Positions 48,685 through 58,124 of a stretch of 64,000 bases of DNA are shown piece by piece (position 1 is the stretch's first letter; the number at the start of each line of letters is the position of its first letter). The stretch comes from Bacteroidota bacterium (GTDB lineage Bacteria; Bacteroidota; Bacteroidia; Bacteroidales; Porphyromonadaceae), in assembly GCA_023396255.1 (NCBI GenBank), contig JAEWWU010000005.1, positions 157,259 to 221,258 of the forward strand. The letters are read 5' to 3'. The position numbers and the translations under genes were made by a program. The notes beneath the pieces are model-generated. The model saw only the letters and a program-made list of their open reading frames with translations, did no database searches and was not told where the DNA came from.

Positions 48685-49329
48685 TTATTTCCGCCCAAAG
48701 TCGGCAGGGATTTCACCCCACTCATTGGTATTCCATTTAATAATAGGCACGGTGATAGGATTCTCTGCCAACCATTTCTCGGCTCGGCGAATTAGCTCGT
48801 GCACTCTTTTTGTCTCCTCATTGAGCAACAATTTAGTTCTACATTTGCCTCCTCTGACCCAGCTGATGGCAGTTAGACTATCGCTGTAAACAGGCAGAGC
48901 CGTTCTTTCCTTTTTTTGCAAAGCCAAAATATGCACAATTGCCAAGAACTCCCCAATATTATTGGTTCCCATCATTGGTCCCACACGAAAAAGCTCGGTA
49001 TGCGAATGAGTATAAACCCCTCTGTATTCCATAGCTCCGGGGTTACCCGAACAAGCGGCATCTACCGAATAACTATTGGCGATAAAATCCTTTCCGGTAA
49101 CAGCTTGGCCGAATTCGATACCACTCGAAGAGGGAAAAATTCCACTATCTCTATTCCGCTTATAGGCATCATACCCCTCTTCATACGCGAGCAAAGCCTG
49201 CTGCTGAGACGGATAACCCTTATACTTCGCTCCGGGGTAGGCATCAATCTGTTGTTTGCATTCTTGCCAAGAGTCAAAGACCCCGGTCTCCCGCCCGACC
49301 CACACTACGTACCATTTTTTCTGTGCCAT
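48685..49329 (-). CDS. rnhA: Ribonuclease HI with N-terminal hybrid-binding domain
   Basis: The 214-residue enzyme removes RNA from RNA-DNA hybrids. Residues 1-50 form a caulimovirus-VI-like hybrid-binding domain (KKWYVVWVGRETGVFDSWQE, then YPSQQQALLAY). The catalytic acids are Asp in SVDAACSGNPG, Glu in NNIGEFLAIVH, Asp in VYSDSLTAISW and a final Asp in IPADFGRK. The length fits the eukaryote-like RNase H1 class common in Bacteroidetes. The start is fixed by the conserved N terminus MAQKKWYVVW. Downstream is an ATP-grasp-like gene; upstream is repeat copy D. Confidence 0.94.
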   Translation of the reverse strand: MAQKKWYVVWVGRETGVFDSWQECKQQIDAYPGAKYKGYPSQQQALLAYEEGYDAYKRNRDSGIFPSSSGIEFGQAVTGKDFIANSYSVDAACSGNPGAMEYRGVYTHSHTELFRVGPMMGTNNIGEFLAIVHILALQKKERTALPVYSDSLTAISWVRGGKCRTKLLLNEETKRVHELIRRAEKWLAENPITVPIIKWNTNEWGEIPADFGRK

Positions 49330-49818
49330 ATTTCTCCAAACCCTTCGATTCCGCTACAAAGAAACAAATAATTTAAGGGAACACCCGCTCTGTGGGAAGT
49401 ACATCCTCCGAGAAGTGCTTCAGCTCCCCAGTGGTTACAACTCAAACGAATACCACACCAACTGCTAACCTCTTTTCTATTCTTTCTTGTTTTAACCATC
49501 TCTATCACTGGATTCTTTATATCAGAGCAAAAAAAATCCTTGTATCGGCGAGTTGTCTCCCCTGACACGAAACAATATTTTATTACTTCCCTCAAAAAGA
49601 AAATTACCTTGGACGGAAAGAAAATTGGCAGGGAATTATCCAAAATTAATTCCCTCGAAATCCTCAAAAATCAGGGAACTAATCAGAGGGGACGATTGAC
49701 AAAAAACAATTTTTCAAAGAGAGGATAAATCATCTGTTCCCCAAATCACTCCTTACGACCGGGCATCAGCACTATGCAAAAAACTGATCTCTACTTTTAA
49801 GAGGTAGATCAATTGCAC
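49330..49818. other. Intergenic region upstream of rnhA
   Basis: It contains repeat copy D (49582-49683) and no credible ORF. The rnhA promoter should be near 49330-49420, but no full consensus was recognised. The right end leads into the tRNA-Thr terminator. Confidence 0.55.
49582..49683 (+). repeat. Interspersed MITE-like element, copy D
   Basis: Left end ATTACTTCCCT (49582-49592), TTGGAC (49609-49614), AGGGAATT (49630-49637), AATTCCCT (49648-49655) and right end AGGGAACTAAT (49673-49683). The ends form an 11-bp inverted repeat with one mismatch. All spacings equal those of copies A and B. Confidence 0.88.
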
Positions 49819-49851
49819 AAAAAAAGAGGTCAGGATCTACATCCTAACCTC
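49819..49851 (-). terminator. Terminator of tRNA-Thr
   Basis: On the minus strand GAGGTTAGGAT (49851-49841) pairs with ATCCTGACCTC (49836-49826), with one G.T pair, and is followed by TTTTTTT. Confidence 0.88.
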
Positions 49852-49869
49852 CTCTTGTTACAAACAAAG

Positions 49870-49942
49870 AGCCGAAAGCCGGACTCGAACCGGCGACCTA
49901 CTCATTACGAATGAGTTGCTCTACCAACTGAGCTATTTCGGC
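49870..49942 (-). tRNA. tRNA-Thr (anticodon CGT)
   Basis: On the minus strand the acceptor GCCGAAA pairs with TTTCGGC, the anticodon stem ACTCA/TGAGT encloses TTCGTAA (anticodon CGT), and the T arm is GCCGG-TTCGAGT-CCGGC. The discriminator is T and CCA is not encoded. Confidence 0.95.
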
Positions 49943-49977
49943 CTTGATAAAAGGGACAACCCTTTTTTTGACAGGCG

Positions 49978-50008
49978 CAAAGGTAGAAAAAAGTTTCTAC
50001 TCGTCCAA
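49978..50008 (-). promoter_or_regulatory. Promoter of tRNA-Thr
   Basis: On the minus strand TTG (50008-50006), a 20-nt spacer and TACCTTTG (49985-49978). It overlaps the last codons of the gene at 49997-50461, so the tRNA has its own promoter inside the end of that gene. Confidence 0.75.
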
Positions 50009-50461
50009 TAACTTATGGATAAAGGCCTCCAACTCCTGGTCCATATTGGCAAGCAGAGGATCGTCTATTCTAACCAGATCATCATCCATAAAGAGTAACT
50101 CTTCTGCCTCCTCGGAGTCGTTATTTGCCATAGAATAAACCACCGAAAAAGGCTTGGCAAAAACATCCGCTTCAAAGAAATTTTGCTCTTGCAACAGAGT
50201 GAGGGTATCCTTGATGCAGTTACGCACGTTGGCAGCCAACGCCACGGAAGATTGTGTGGATTCGGACAAAATAAAGTCGTAGATTACCTTGGAAGCCAAG
50301 GTCGAATCCGAATCGTTTTGCACAGTCACCGACCCATCCGACAGGTCTGTATAGATGTACAAGTCGTGGAGAGTTATACCCTCTTTGATCGCTGCGTCTC
50401 TTGCGTCCGAAAGTAGATCTGTAACGAGCTTGGTGTGTTTCTTTTCGCTATTTGCAACCAT
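49997..50461 (-). CDS. Acidic protein of unknown function, coupled to valS
   Basis: The 154-residue acidic protein (MVANSEKKHTKLVTDLLSDA) starts 16 nt after the valS stop; the longer frame to 50518 overlaps valS and is rejected. The middle reads LYIYTDLSDGSVTVQNDSDS and the C terminus is rich in Asp/Glu (EEAEELLFMDDDLVRIDDPL). It has no Cys, signal peptide or membrane segment. I do not recognise the family. Its tight position behind valS suggests shared transcription but says little about function. Confidence 0.75.
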   Translation of the reverse strand: MVANSEKKHTKLVTDLLSDARDAAIKEGITLHDLYIYTDLSDGSVTVQNDSDSTLASKVIYDFILSESTQSSVALAANVRNCIKDTLTLLQEQNFFEADVFAKPFSVVYSMANNDSEEAEELLFMDDDLVRIDDPLLANMDQELEAFIHKLLDE

Positions 50462-50477
50462 AGTATAGTCCCTTCTT

Positions 50478-53117
50478 TTATTTCTGCATTTCCGACAAGC
50501 GTGCCTCCAAATCGGCAATTCGGCTCAAAGCATCTTGTTTTTTCTTTTGTTCCAAAGCAACCACCTCGGGTTTGGCATTCGCCATAAACTTTTCATTGCC
50601 AAGTTTCTTTTCTACCCCGATGAGGAATTTTTTCTGATGCTCCAAATCGTCTCTCAACTTTTGAGCAAGAGCCTCGGTATCTATAAAACCATCCATCGGC
50701 ACGGCATAAGGAGTAGTTCCCACAATAAAAGAGACTCTGGAAGAACCCTTTTGCACCAATTCTTCCGGTTTATTTTGTGCATCTATGTGCTCCACTCCTC
50801 CCAATTTCAGAATGAGATGATCAGTGCCTTGAGAATGGTTCTCGGTTGTGTAAAGAGTCAATAGTTCCTTGGAGGGCAATCCGTGGGTGTTACGAATATT
50901 ACGCAGTTGCGTAATAATTGTGCGTGCCATTTCGACTTCGGTTTCCAAGTCGGAATCCTTGCAGTAGACGTCAGGGAGCTCTGCATACATTATGCTCTCT
51001 CCCTCGCTACGCTGTTTGAGATTTTGCCACAACTCTTCCGTGATGAAAGGCATAAAAGGATGCAACAAACGCAACAAGTAATCCATATACTCAATAGTGC
51101 GCCTATGTGTTTCTTTATCCAAGGCCTCTCCGTAGGGTGGTTTAATGGCTTCGAGAAAGAAAGATGAAAAATCGTCTCGGAACAACTTATACAAAAGCAT
51201 CATAGCTTCGCTTAGGCGATATTTTCCGTACAAGTCTTCTATTTCACAGGTAATCGAAGCTATTTTGGCTTCCATCCAACGGGTTGCATAAAGAGCTGCT
51301 TCATCCGCTTGTTTGTTATCATCAACTTTCATTGTTGAAATCAGTCTGAAGCAGTTCCAAACCTTATTGCAAAAGTTGCGTCCTTGTTCTATGAGCAACT
51401 CATCGTACAGAAGGTCATTTCCTGCAGGAGCAGCCATCATCAGTCCCATACGTACTGCATCGGCTCCATAGCGGTCTATCAGATCCAACGGGTCAGGCGA
51501 ATTGCCTAAACTTTTAGACATCTTCCTCCCTTTGTCGTCACGAACAATACCCGTGAGGTAAACATCTTTGAAAGGCGGTAACTGACGATAACGATACCCA
51601 GCAATAATCATCCTTGCCACCCAGAAAAACAGAATATCCGGTCCCGTGACCAAAACTGCCGTGGGATAATAGTATTGCGCCTCCTCGGAGGGAGCCTGCA
51701 CGGCGTTGCCGAACAGAGACAACGGCCAAAGCCAAGAAGAGAACCAAGTATCCAAAGAATCTTCGTCTTGACGCAAGTCGGCAGCAGTCAAGTTTGCCCC
51801 ATCGGAAAGCAGTCGGGCTTTCTGCAATGCCTCTTCCAAAGAGGCTGCCACCACAACCTGACCATCGGGCAGGTAATAAGCAGGAATGCGATGCCCCCAC
51901 CATAGCTGGCGACTAACGCACCAATCTTTGACATTTTCCAGCCAATGGCGATAGGTATTGATAAACTTATTGGGAATAAGTTTGATTTCCCCGCTTAGAA
52001 CGGCATTCAACGCCGGCTTGGAAAGCTCCTCCATCTTAAGAAACCACTGCATAGATAACTTGGGTTCTATGGCCACGTGCGTACGCTCACTATACCCCAC
52101 TTTATTGGTATAGTCTTCTACTCGTTCCATCAGATTGGCATCGGTCAAATCTTGCTCAATCTTTTTACGAACATCAAAACGATCCATTCCGGCATAAACC
52201 CCACCCTGCTCGTTCAAGGTTCCATTGTCGTTAAAAATATCAATGGTTTCCAAGCGATGCTTAATGCCCAGCTGATAGTCGTTGATATCGTGCGCCGGGG
52301 TTACTTTGAGACACCCCGTACCAAACTCCATATCTACATACTCATCCTCGATAACAGGCACAGAACGCCCCACCAAAGGAACAATTACACGCTTTCCTTT
52401 GAGATGTGTATAACGAGGGTCGTCCGGATTGATGCACACAGCCGTATCGCCCATAATGGTTTCGGGACGAGTGGTTGCCACTACAATATAGTTGTCCGAA
52501 CCCTCTATGTAATAGCGGAGATAGAACAGTTTTCCGTGCACTTCTTGATAGACAACCTCTTCATCAGAGAGAGCTGTGCGTGCCTGCGGATCCCAGTTTA
52601 CCACGCGCACTCCTCGGTAGATAAGCCCGGCATTATAGAGCTCGCAAAAAACATCTATCACACTTTCGGAACGGGCCTCATCCATCGTAAAGGCGGTTCG
52701 GTTCCAGTCACAAGAAGCCCCCAGTCTCTTGAGCTGTTCTAAAATAATTCCTCCGTGCTTCTCGGTCCAATCCCACGCGTGCTTGAGAAACTCCTCTCTG
52801 GTCAAATCGTCCTTTTTTATTCCTTGCTCTGCCAGTTTTCCCACCACCTTGGCCTCTGTTGCGATAGAAGCGTGATCTGTGCCCGGCACCCAACAGGCAT
52901 TAAACCCCTTGAGTCGTGCGTGACGTATGAGAATATCTTGTATGGTATTGTTGAGCATATGCCCCATATGCAACACCCCCGTTACGTTGGGAGGAGGAAT
53001 AACAACCGTGTAAGCAGGCTTTTGATTAGGGACAGAAGAAAAAAGATTGTGAGACAGCCAATAGCTGTACCATTTGCTTTCAATGTTCGATGGGTTGTAA
53101 ACCGAGGCTATATCCAT
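50478..53117 (-). CDS. valS: Valyl-tRNA synthetase
   Basis: The 879-residue class I synthetase charges tRNA-Val. The HIGH motif appears as HMGH in [16 protein letters not shown] and the KMSKS motif as [11 protein letters not shown]. The editing domain contains [20 protein letters not shown]. The C terminus is a coiled coil ([20 protein letters not shown]) typical of ValRS. The start at 53117 ([20 protein letters not shown]) is preferred over the ATG five codons upstream because the N terminus fits the family. It is followed by a small acidic-protein gene. Confidence 0.97.
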   Translation of the reverse strand: MDIASVYNPSNIESKWYSYWLSHNLFSSVPNQKPAYTVVIPPPNVTGVLHMGHMLNNTIQDILIRHARLKGFNACWVPGTDHASIATEAKVVGKLAEQGIKKDDLTREEFLKHAWDWTEKHGGIILEQLKRLGASCDWNRTAFTMDEARSESVIDVFCELYNAGLIYRGVRVVNWDPQARTALSDEEVVYQEVHGKLFYLRYYIEGSDNYIVVATTRPETIMGDTAVCINPDDPRYTHLKGKRVIVPLVGRSVPVIEDEYVDMEFGTGCLKVTPAHDINDYQLGIKHRLETIDIFNDNGTLNEQGGVYAGMDRFDVRKKIEQDLTDANLMERVEDYTNKVGYSERTHVAIEPKLSMQWFLKMEELSKPALNAVLSGEIKLIPNKFINTYRHWLENVKDWCVSRQLWWGHRIPAYYLPDGQVVVAASLEEALQKARLLSDGANLTAADLRQDEDSLDTWFSSWLWPLSLFGNAVQAPSEEAQYYYPTAVLVTGPDILFFWVARMIIAGYRYRQLPPFKDVYLTGIVRDDKGRKMSKSLGNSPDPLDLIDRYGADAVRMGLMMAAPAGNDLLYDELLIEQGRNFCNKVWNCFRLISTMKVDDNKQADEAALYATRWMEAKIASITCEIEDLYGKYRLSEAMMLLYKLFRDDFSSFFLEAIKPPYGEALDKETHRRTIEYMDYLLRLLHPFMPFITEELWQNLKQRSEGESIMYAELPDVYCKDSDLETEVEMARTIITQLRNIRNTHGLPSKELLTLYTTENHSQGTDHLILKLGGVEHIDAQNKPEELVQKGSSRVSFIVGTTPYAVPMDGFIDTEALAQKLRDDLEHQKKFLIGVEKKLGNEKFMANAKPEVVALEQKKKQDALSRIADLEARLSEMQK

Positions 53118-53253
53118 ATTTTTGCTGCGCAAAAGTGTTTGGTTTGGTAATTACTTCCCACAAAAATACAAGTTTTCTTGTATATACCTTGTAAAGATTC
53201 CTTATCATCCCCCTTTTGCGAACACCTTCTTGAGAAGAAAAAAGAACGACATC

Positions 53254-53283
53254 TTGCAGATTTCAAAAAAAGAGCTATCTTTG
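53254..53283 (+). promoter_or_regulatory. Promoter of tRNA-Lys
   Basis: TTG (53254-53256), a 19-nt spacer and TATCTTTG (53276-53283) fit the Bacteroidetes consensus, about 40 nt before the mature tRNA. Confidence 0.8.
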
Positions 53284-53323
53284 CAGCGTCTTACAGAGAA
53301 ACCTTCGGTAAGGCACACGGGTT

Positions 53324-53399
53324 GAATTGCTAGCTCAGCTGGTAGAGCACATCCCTTTTAAGGATGGGGTCCTGGGTTCGAGCCCCAGGCAGTTCACCA
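53324..53399 (+). tRNA. tRNA-Lys (anticodon TTT), CCA encoded
   Basis: The acceptor GAATTGC pairs with GCAGTTC, the anticodon stem CATCC/GGATG encloses CTTTTAA (anticodon TTT), and the T arm is CTGGG-TTCGAGC-CCCAG. The discriminator A is followed by a genomic CCA, unlike the other four tRNAs of the window. Confidence 0.96.
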
Positions 53400-53400
53400 A

Positions 53401-53433
53401 AAGAGACACTCACAAAAGGGTGTCTCTTTTTTG
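53401..53433 (+). terminator. Terminator of tRNA-Lys
   Basis: AAGAGACAC pairs with GTGTCTCTT and is followed by TTTTT, starting two nt after the encoded CCA. Confidence 0.9.
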
Positions 53434-53746
53434 TATATCTGACTACTGAAATTCAGCGTATATAGGTGCGAAATCTTTACTAAACACATTCTCGAGAAAG
53501 AGTAAACAGAGCATTAGACTTTGCCGTCTCCATTGAACGCCACCCCTTCGAAAGATAAACTGATATTGAAAAGAACAAAATAGCTAATGCTCCAAAGGAG
53601 AAGAATCATCTTAACCTCAAAGCCGACATAACCTCTCCACCACTCATCCATAGCAACAGTTGAGAAAGATCTCATCTTTCAAAAGGATAGCCAAAAGAGA
53701 AGATAGAGAAGACTGTATATCCATTGTTACCCCATAAGAGGATAAC
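53434..53746. other. Intergenic region between tRNA-Lys and sufD
   Basis: There is no credible ORF, repeat copy or promoter. The sequence is A-rich and of ordinary composition. The sufBCD terminator lies at its right end. Confidence 0.55.
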
Positions 53747-53782
53747 AAAAAAGGATGCATCCAAAAGAACTCGGATACATCC
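53747..53782 (-). terminator. Terminator of the rimP-sufD operon
   Basis: On the minus strand GGATGTATCC (53782-53773) pairs with GGATGCATCC (53762-53753) through one G.T pair and is followed by TTTTTTG. It lies 25 nt after the sufD stop. Confidence 0.85.
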
Positions 53783-53806
53783 CCAGACGTTGTTTGGATA
53801 GGTGGA

Positions 53807-55180
53807 TTAGAAAATCATCTTACCACATTTACTACAATGTTTATGACTGCAGACATCTCCACTAAAACGAGATTCTATAACCTCATACACCTTATTGCGC
53901 AGAGATTCTAAGGGGATCAAGCGCACAATATCATCGGCAAAGGCTATACTCAACATAATGCGAGCCTGCTCTTCCGGTATTCCGCGCTGCTGCATATAAA
54001 AAAGAGCCTCTTCGTCCAATTCGCCCGTAGTAAGCCCGTGGGTACACTTCACATCATCGGCATAAATTTCCAGCTGTGGCTTAGAGTACATCTTGGCAGA
54101 GGAAGAGAGCAACAAGTTGCGATTGTTTTGCAATGCCTCCGTATGCTGTGCTCCATTGGCAACAAAAATACGACCGCTAAAAGCTCCGGATGCTTGATCG
54201 TTTAGGATGTACTTGAAGAGTTGATTACTCTTGCAGTCGGGTCGGGTATGCTCCACACGCATAAGGTTGTCTATATATTGACTATTGCCTCCGATACCCA
54301 AACCATCAACGGAAATTTCTGCATTGGGACCCAAAAAACGGGCACGAATATTGTTACGCGTAACACCATTGTTCAAAGTGAGGCAGCGTACCGCAGCGCA
54401 ACTATTTGCCTCTTGACGAACGAAGAACGAAGAAAACCGAGTCACTTTGCTACTATTTTCTTCCAAATCGTACAACTCAAAGTGTGCTTTCTTGGCAACA
54501 TACACTTCTATTACTTGATTGACCAAGAAGTCTACGCTATCCAAAGTATGATCACAAACCAGAAGAGTTGCCTTGGCATCTTCTTCCAAAATCACCAACC
54601 CGCGACGGTTACAAAGGAGATCCACCCCGGATCGAAGCATTTGTACCAAATGAATCGGTTGCTCTACCCGAACGCCTCTGGGAATATAGAGAACAAAGGC
54701 ATCCTGTACCAGCATTGTATTGAGGGCAACTAACCCGTCCGTATCCACCTCGGCAGCTTTGGCATAATGCTTTGCTGCAATTTCCGGATACAGAGTTGCA
54801 AATTCAACAATAGAGCCAACAAAGACCTCTTTGGGCAATCTCCGCTTGGCATTCTCAAAAAAGGTTTGGCGATAATCGTCGTTGAACACGGATGACTTAA
54901 CAGCCAAGTCCTCTTTATCGATGTCACAACTATAAGCGAGCGAATCTTCTGCCGGAAGAATTGCCCTGTTAAGATTCAATCCGTAATTCTTGTCAAAAGC
55001 CGAAGGAACATCAATACGCTGATACTCCTCGCTCTTAAAAGGGGGAAGCCCCATTTCTCGGAGCATCTGGCAGGCAAACTCCCTCTTCTCATTAAGTAAA
55101 GAAGGGGCATCTCTCTCCACCAAAGATTTATGCTCCAAGTATAGGTCTATATATTGCTTGTGAGGTGCTATTTCTGTCAT
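53807..55180 (-). CDS. sufD: Fe-S cluster assembly scaffold protein SufD
   Basis: The 457-residue partner of SufB and SufC belongs to the beta-helix SufB/SufD core family. Visible marks are FVLYIPRGVRVEQPIHLV, GLGIGGNSQYIDNLMRVEHT and the C-terminal DVKCTHGLTTGELDEEALFYM with RGIPEEQARIML. It needs SufC ATPase to assemble iron-sulfur clusters in the cytoplasm. It ends the rimP-nusA-infB-cvpA-sufB-sufC-sufD run, 30 nt after sufC, with a terminator downstream. Confidence 0.95.
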   Translation of the reverse strand: MTEIAPHKQYIDLYLEHKSLVERDAPSLLNEKREFACQMLREMGLPPFKSEEYQRIDVPSAFDKNYGLNLNRAILPAEDSLAYSCDIDKEDLAVKSSVFNDDYRQTFFENAKRRLPKEVFVGSIVEFATLYPEIAAKHYAKAAEVDTDGLVALNTMLVQDAFVLYIPRGVRVEQPIHLVQMLRSGVDLLCNRRGLVILEEDAKATLLVCDHTLDSVDFLVNQVIEVYVAKKAHFELYDLEENSSKVTRFSSFFVRQEANSCAAVRCLTLNNGVTRNNIRARFLGPNAEISVDGLGIGGNSQYIDNLMRVEHTRPDCKSNQLFKYILNDQASGAFSGRIFVANGAQHTEALQNNRNLLLSSSAKMYSKPQLEIYADDVKCTHGLTTGELDEEALFYMQQRGIPEEQARIMLSIAFADDIVRLIPLESLRNKVYEVIESRFSGDVCSHKHCSKCGKMIF

Positions 55181-55210
55181 ATAAGGTAAATAGAAGTGAG
55201 ATTTAGTCTC

Positions 55211-55975
55211 TTAGTCACAACTCTCTTTGATCCAATCGTAACCTTCTTCTTCCAATCTCAGAGCCAACTCCGGACCTCCGGAATGAACGATGCGTCCTTT
55301 ATAAAGGATGTGCACAAACTGAGGTTTAATATAATCCAGAAGACGTTGGTAGTGAGTAATGACAATAGAAGAAGTTTGCGGAGTGTGCAAAGCATTAACC
55401 CCCTTGGCAACAATACGCAAAGCGTCGATATCCAACCCGCTATCGGTTTCATCGAGGATTGCGAGTTTGGGTTCTAACATTGCCATTTGAAATATTTCGT
55501 TTCGCTTCTTTTCTCCTCCCGAAAAGCCTTCGTTCACAGCTCGCTTCGAAAGGTTATCATCTAACTCTACCAAGGCACGTTTCTCTTTCATCAGTTTGAG
55601 AAACTCGGCAGCCCCCACCGGTTTTTCGCCACAAGCCATACGCTTGGCATTCATAGCTGTGCGCATAAAATTGGTCATACTCACACCCGGGATCTCAACC
55701 GGATACTGAAAACTCAAAAACATCCCCTTGTGCGACCGTTCGGCAGCAGACATTTCCAAAAGATTTTCCCCTTCATAAGTCACTGTTCCCCGGGTTATCT
55801 CAAAAGCGGGATGCCCAACAAGGACTGACGAGAGGGTACTCTTTCCACTCCCATTGGGGCCCATAATGGCGTGTATCTCTCCGGGGCGAATGGTTAGGTT
55901 GATTCCCTTAAGGATTTCTTTGCCCTGTACAGATGCATGCAGGTCTTTTATGTCTAATAATATGTTGTTGCTCAT
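55211..55975 (-). CDS. sufC: Fe-S cluster assembly ATPase SufC
   Basis: The 254-residue ABC-type ATPase works with SufB and SufD. Walker A is GPNGSGKST at 39-47, the ABC signature is GFSGGEKKRNEI and Walker B is LAILDETDSGLDID. The special SufC motif with Glu-Thr-Asp in Walker B is present. It lies between sufB and sufD with gaps of 54 and 30 nt. No membrane partner is expected; SufC is soluble. Confidence 0.97.
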   Translation of the reverse strand: MSNNILLDIKDLHASVQGKEILKGINLTIRPGEIHAIMGPNGSGKSTLSSVLVGHPAFEITRGTVTYEGENLLEMSAAERSHKGMFLSFQYPVEIPGVSMTNFMRTAMNAKRMACGEKPVGAAEFLKLMKEKRALVELDDNLSKRAVNEGFSGGEKKRNEIFQMAMLEPKLAILDETDSGLDIDALRIVAKGVNALHTPQTSSIVITHYQRLLDYIKPQFVHILYKGRIVHSGGPELALRLEEEGYDWIKESCD

Positions 55976-56029
55976 TGTGTGTTATTGATTGAAAAGGTAT
56001 CGACTTTTACAAAATTGATTCAGGCAAGG

Positions 56030-57517
56030 TTATCCGACCGACCCCTCCAAAGAGATGGTCAAAAGCTTTTGGGCTTCTATGGCAAATTCCATAGGAAGTT
56101 TGTTCATTACTTCTCGGGCATAACCGTTCACGATTAGCCCAACAGCCTCCTCGGTATCTATCCCTCGTTGATTGCAGTAAAAGAGTTGGTCTTCATTGAT
56201 TTTAGATGTTGTGGCTTCGTGCTCCAATATCGCCGAATCATTTTGCACATCGGCATACGGATATGTGTGCGCTCCGCAGTGGTCGCTCAAAAGAAGACTA
56301 TCGCACTGAGAGTGGTTACGAGCATTATCTGCCTTTTTACCTATACGCACCAGCCCTCGATAGCTATTGTGGCTGTAACCAGCAGAGATCCCTTTGGAAA
56401 CAATCGTACTACGGGTATTGGCACCCAAGTGAATCATCTTGGTTCCGGTGTCCGCTTGTTGGTGATTGTTGGTCACTGCCACGGAGTAAAACTCACCCAC
56501 CGAATAGTCCCCCTGCAATATGCAACTGGGATATTTCCACGTAATGGCAGAACCCGTTTCCACCTGCGTCCACGATATTTTGGAGCGATCTCCTCTACAC
56601 AGTCCTCTTTTGGTTACAAAATTGTAGATCCCACCCTTACCGTCTTTATCTCCCGGATACCAGTTCTGAACAGTACTGTACTTAACCTCGGCATCTGTCT
56701 CGGCAATAATTTCTACAATGGCAGCATGCAACTGATTCTCATCTCGCATAGGGGCGGTACATCCTTCCAAATAACTCACATAAGCCCCTTCGTCGGCAAC
56801 AATAAGGGTGCGTTCAAATTGCCCCGTATTCCGAGCATTGATTCGAAAATAGGTAGATAACTCCATAGGGCAACGAACCCCCTTGGGTATGTAAACAAAC
56901 GAACCATCACTAAAGACAGCCGAATTGAGAGCAGCAAAAAAGTTGTCCTTATAGCTTACGACCGAGGCCAAATAGCGTTTGATCAAATCCGGGTGCTCTT
57001 TAACAGCTTCACTAAAGGAACAAAAGATGATGCCCAACTCTTGTAATTTATCTCTGAAAGTAGTTTTTACCGAGACGCTATCCATTACTGCATCCACCGC
57101 CATATTGCTATTGCCACTCAACATAGCGCGCTCGTGGAGCGGAATGCCCAACTTATCGAAAGTCTTTTCCAATTCGGGGTCCAACTCAGTACTCTCCCCT
57201 TGTTTCTTTTGACCGGGAGCAGCATAGTAGATAATGTCTTGATAGTCGATTTCCGGAATATTGAGGTGTGCCCATCGGGGTTGCGTCATTGTAAGCCAAT
57301 GGCGATATGCTTGTAGGCGGAACTCCAGCAACCATTCGGGTTCTCCTTTCTTTTCGGAGATGAGACGCACGGTTTGTTCGCTCAAACCCTTTTCAATCGT
57401 CTCAGTATGTATATCGGTTACGAAGCCGTACTTGTACTCGCTCCGAGTAATATCGTTTAGAATCTCGTCTTGAGAAAGTTTGGGTTCAGGGCTTTTATCT
57501 GAATTCTTCGGATTCAT
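56030..57517 (-). CDS. sufB: Fe-S cluster assembly scaffold protein SufB
   Basis: The 495-residue scaffold builds the nascent cluster. SufB marks are [40 protein letters not shown] and the C-terminal [20 protein letters not shown] with [14 protein letters not shown]. Its ATG at 57517 lies 23 nt inside the 3' end of cvpA, so the two are translationally linked. Sulfur should come from SufE, encoded at 26300-26725, and a desulfurase outside the window. Confidence 0.96.
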   Translation of the reverse strand: MNPKNSDKSPEPKLSQDEILNDITRSEYKYGFVTDIHTETIEKGLSEQTVRLISEKKGEPEWLLEFRLQAYRHWLTMTQPRWAHLNIPEIDYQDIIYYAAPGQKKQGESTELDPELEKTFDKLGIPLHERAMLSGNSNMAVDAVMDSVSVKTTFRDKLQELGIIFCSFSEAVKEHPDLIKRYLASVVSYKDNFFAALNSAVFSDGSFVYIPKGVRCPMELSTYFRINARNTGQFERTLIVADEGAYVSYLEGCTAPMRDENQLHAAIVEIIAETDAEVKYSTVQNWYPGDKDGKGGIYNFVTKRGLCRGDRSKISWTQVETGSAITWKYPSCILQGDYSVGEFYSVAVTNNHQQADTGTKMIHLGANTRSTIVSKGISAGYSHNSYRGLVRIGKKADNARNHSQCDSLLLSDHCGAHTYPYADVQNDSAILEHEATTSKINEDQLFYCNQRGIDTEEAVGLIVNGYAREVMNKLPMEFAIEAQKLLTISLEGSVG

Positions 57518-58049
57518 TGTCTTGTATTGTTTCTTCTGATTCTATGTCATTGGGGGAGGAGCAAAGCGATATGACCGCTGGAAAAAAAGATTGAACGGGT
57601 TGGTATAACAAAGAGTGCTCCCGCGGGTCACTCTTGGGCCTCCCCCACTTAATCTCCTTGGCGGTAATGCAAACCGCATCAATGGCTGTAAAAAGAACGC
57701 TGAAGGCAAAGACCGACAACGCCGTGGCAAGCACTCCTCCCAGCACTTTATTAACCACAGACAGAGGGGTTTTGTTTATCCCCCTACCCAAAACACCGCC
57801 AACCACAGCCCCTGCAATAATGAAAAGAATAATCACAACAGCTCTCGAAGCAAAGGGTAGCATATCTGCGGGGATGGGAGAAAAATGAGCTTGCAAAAAA
57901 AGGGCTACCGATGGGGCAAAAACTTTGCCCATCAGTAACCCAAGTGCCAAACCAGCCACATTACAGGCCCTGCTGATCAGCCCGCTTCTGAGACCGGATA
58001 AGAAAGACAGTAAAAATAGGATTAGCAACACCCAATCTATCCAGTTCAT
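57495..58049 (-). CDS. CvpA family membrane protein
   Basis: The 184-residue protein has four hydrophobic helices ([80 protein letters not shown]) and the conserved WIDW and NKVLGGVL motifs of CvpA-like colicin V production proteins. A polar acidic C-terminal tail of about 50 residues is encoded partly over the sufB start. CvpA family proteins are inner-membrane proteins of unclear function linked to envelope stress. It sits between infB and sufB; the overlap with sufB is 23 nt. Confidence 0.9.
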   Translation of the reverse strand: MNWIDWVLLILFLLSFLSGLRSGLISRACNVAGLALGLLMGKVFAPSVALFLQAHFSPIPADMLPFASRAVVIILFIIAGAVVGGVLGRGINKTPLSVVNKVLGGVLATALSVFAFSVLFTAIDAVCITAKEIKWGRPKSDPREHSLLYQPVQSFFPAVISLCSSPNDIESEETIQDNESEEFR

Positions 58050-58124
58050 AGCAACCCCTTTGTCTGTGCCTGCAAAACGATGATATTTCCGTGGTTCAAG
58101 AAAACTTTACTATCGGATCGGAAA

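Noticed and set aside
49951..49969. Terminator-like hairpin AAAGGG/CCCTTT with T-tract on the plus strand
   Set aside because: No plus-strand transcript leads into it; it lies in the tRNA-Thr leader on the other strand, so it was not annotated.
52077..52742. 221-codon plus-strand ORF
   Set aside because: It is antisense to the valS editing and catalytic domains, with no own features.
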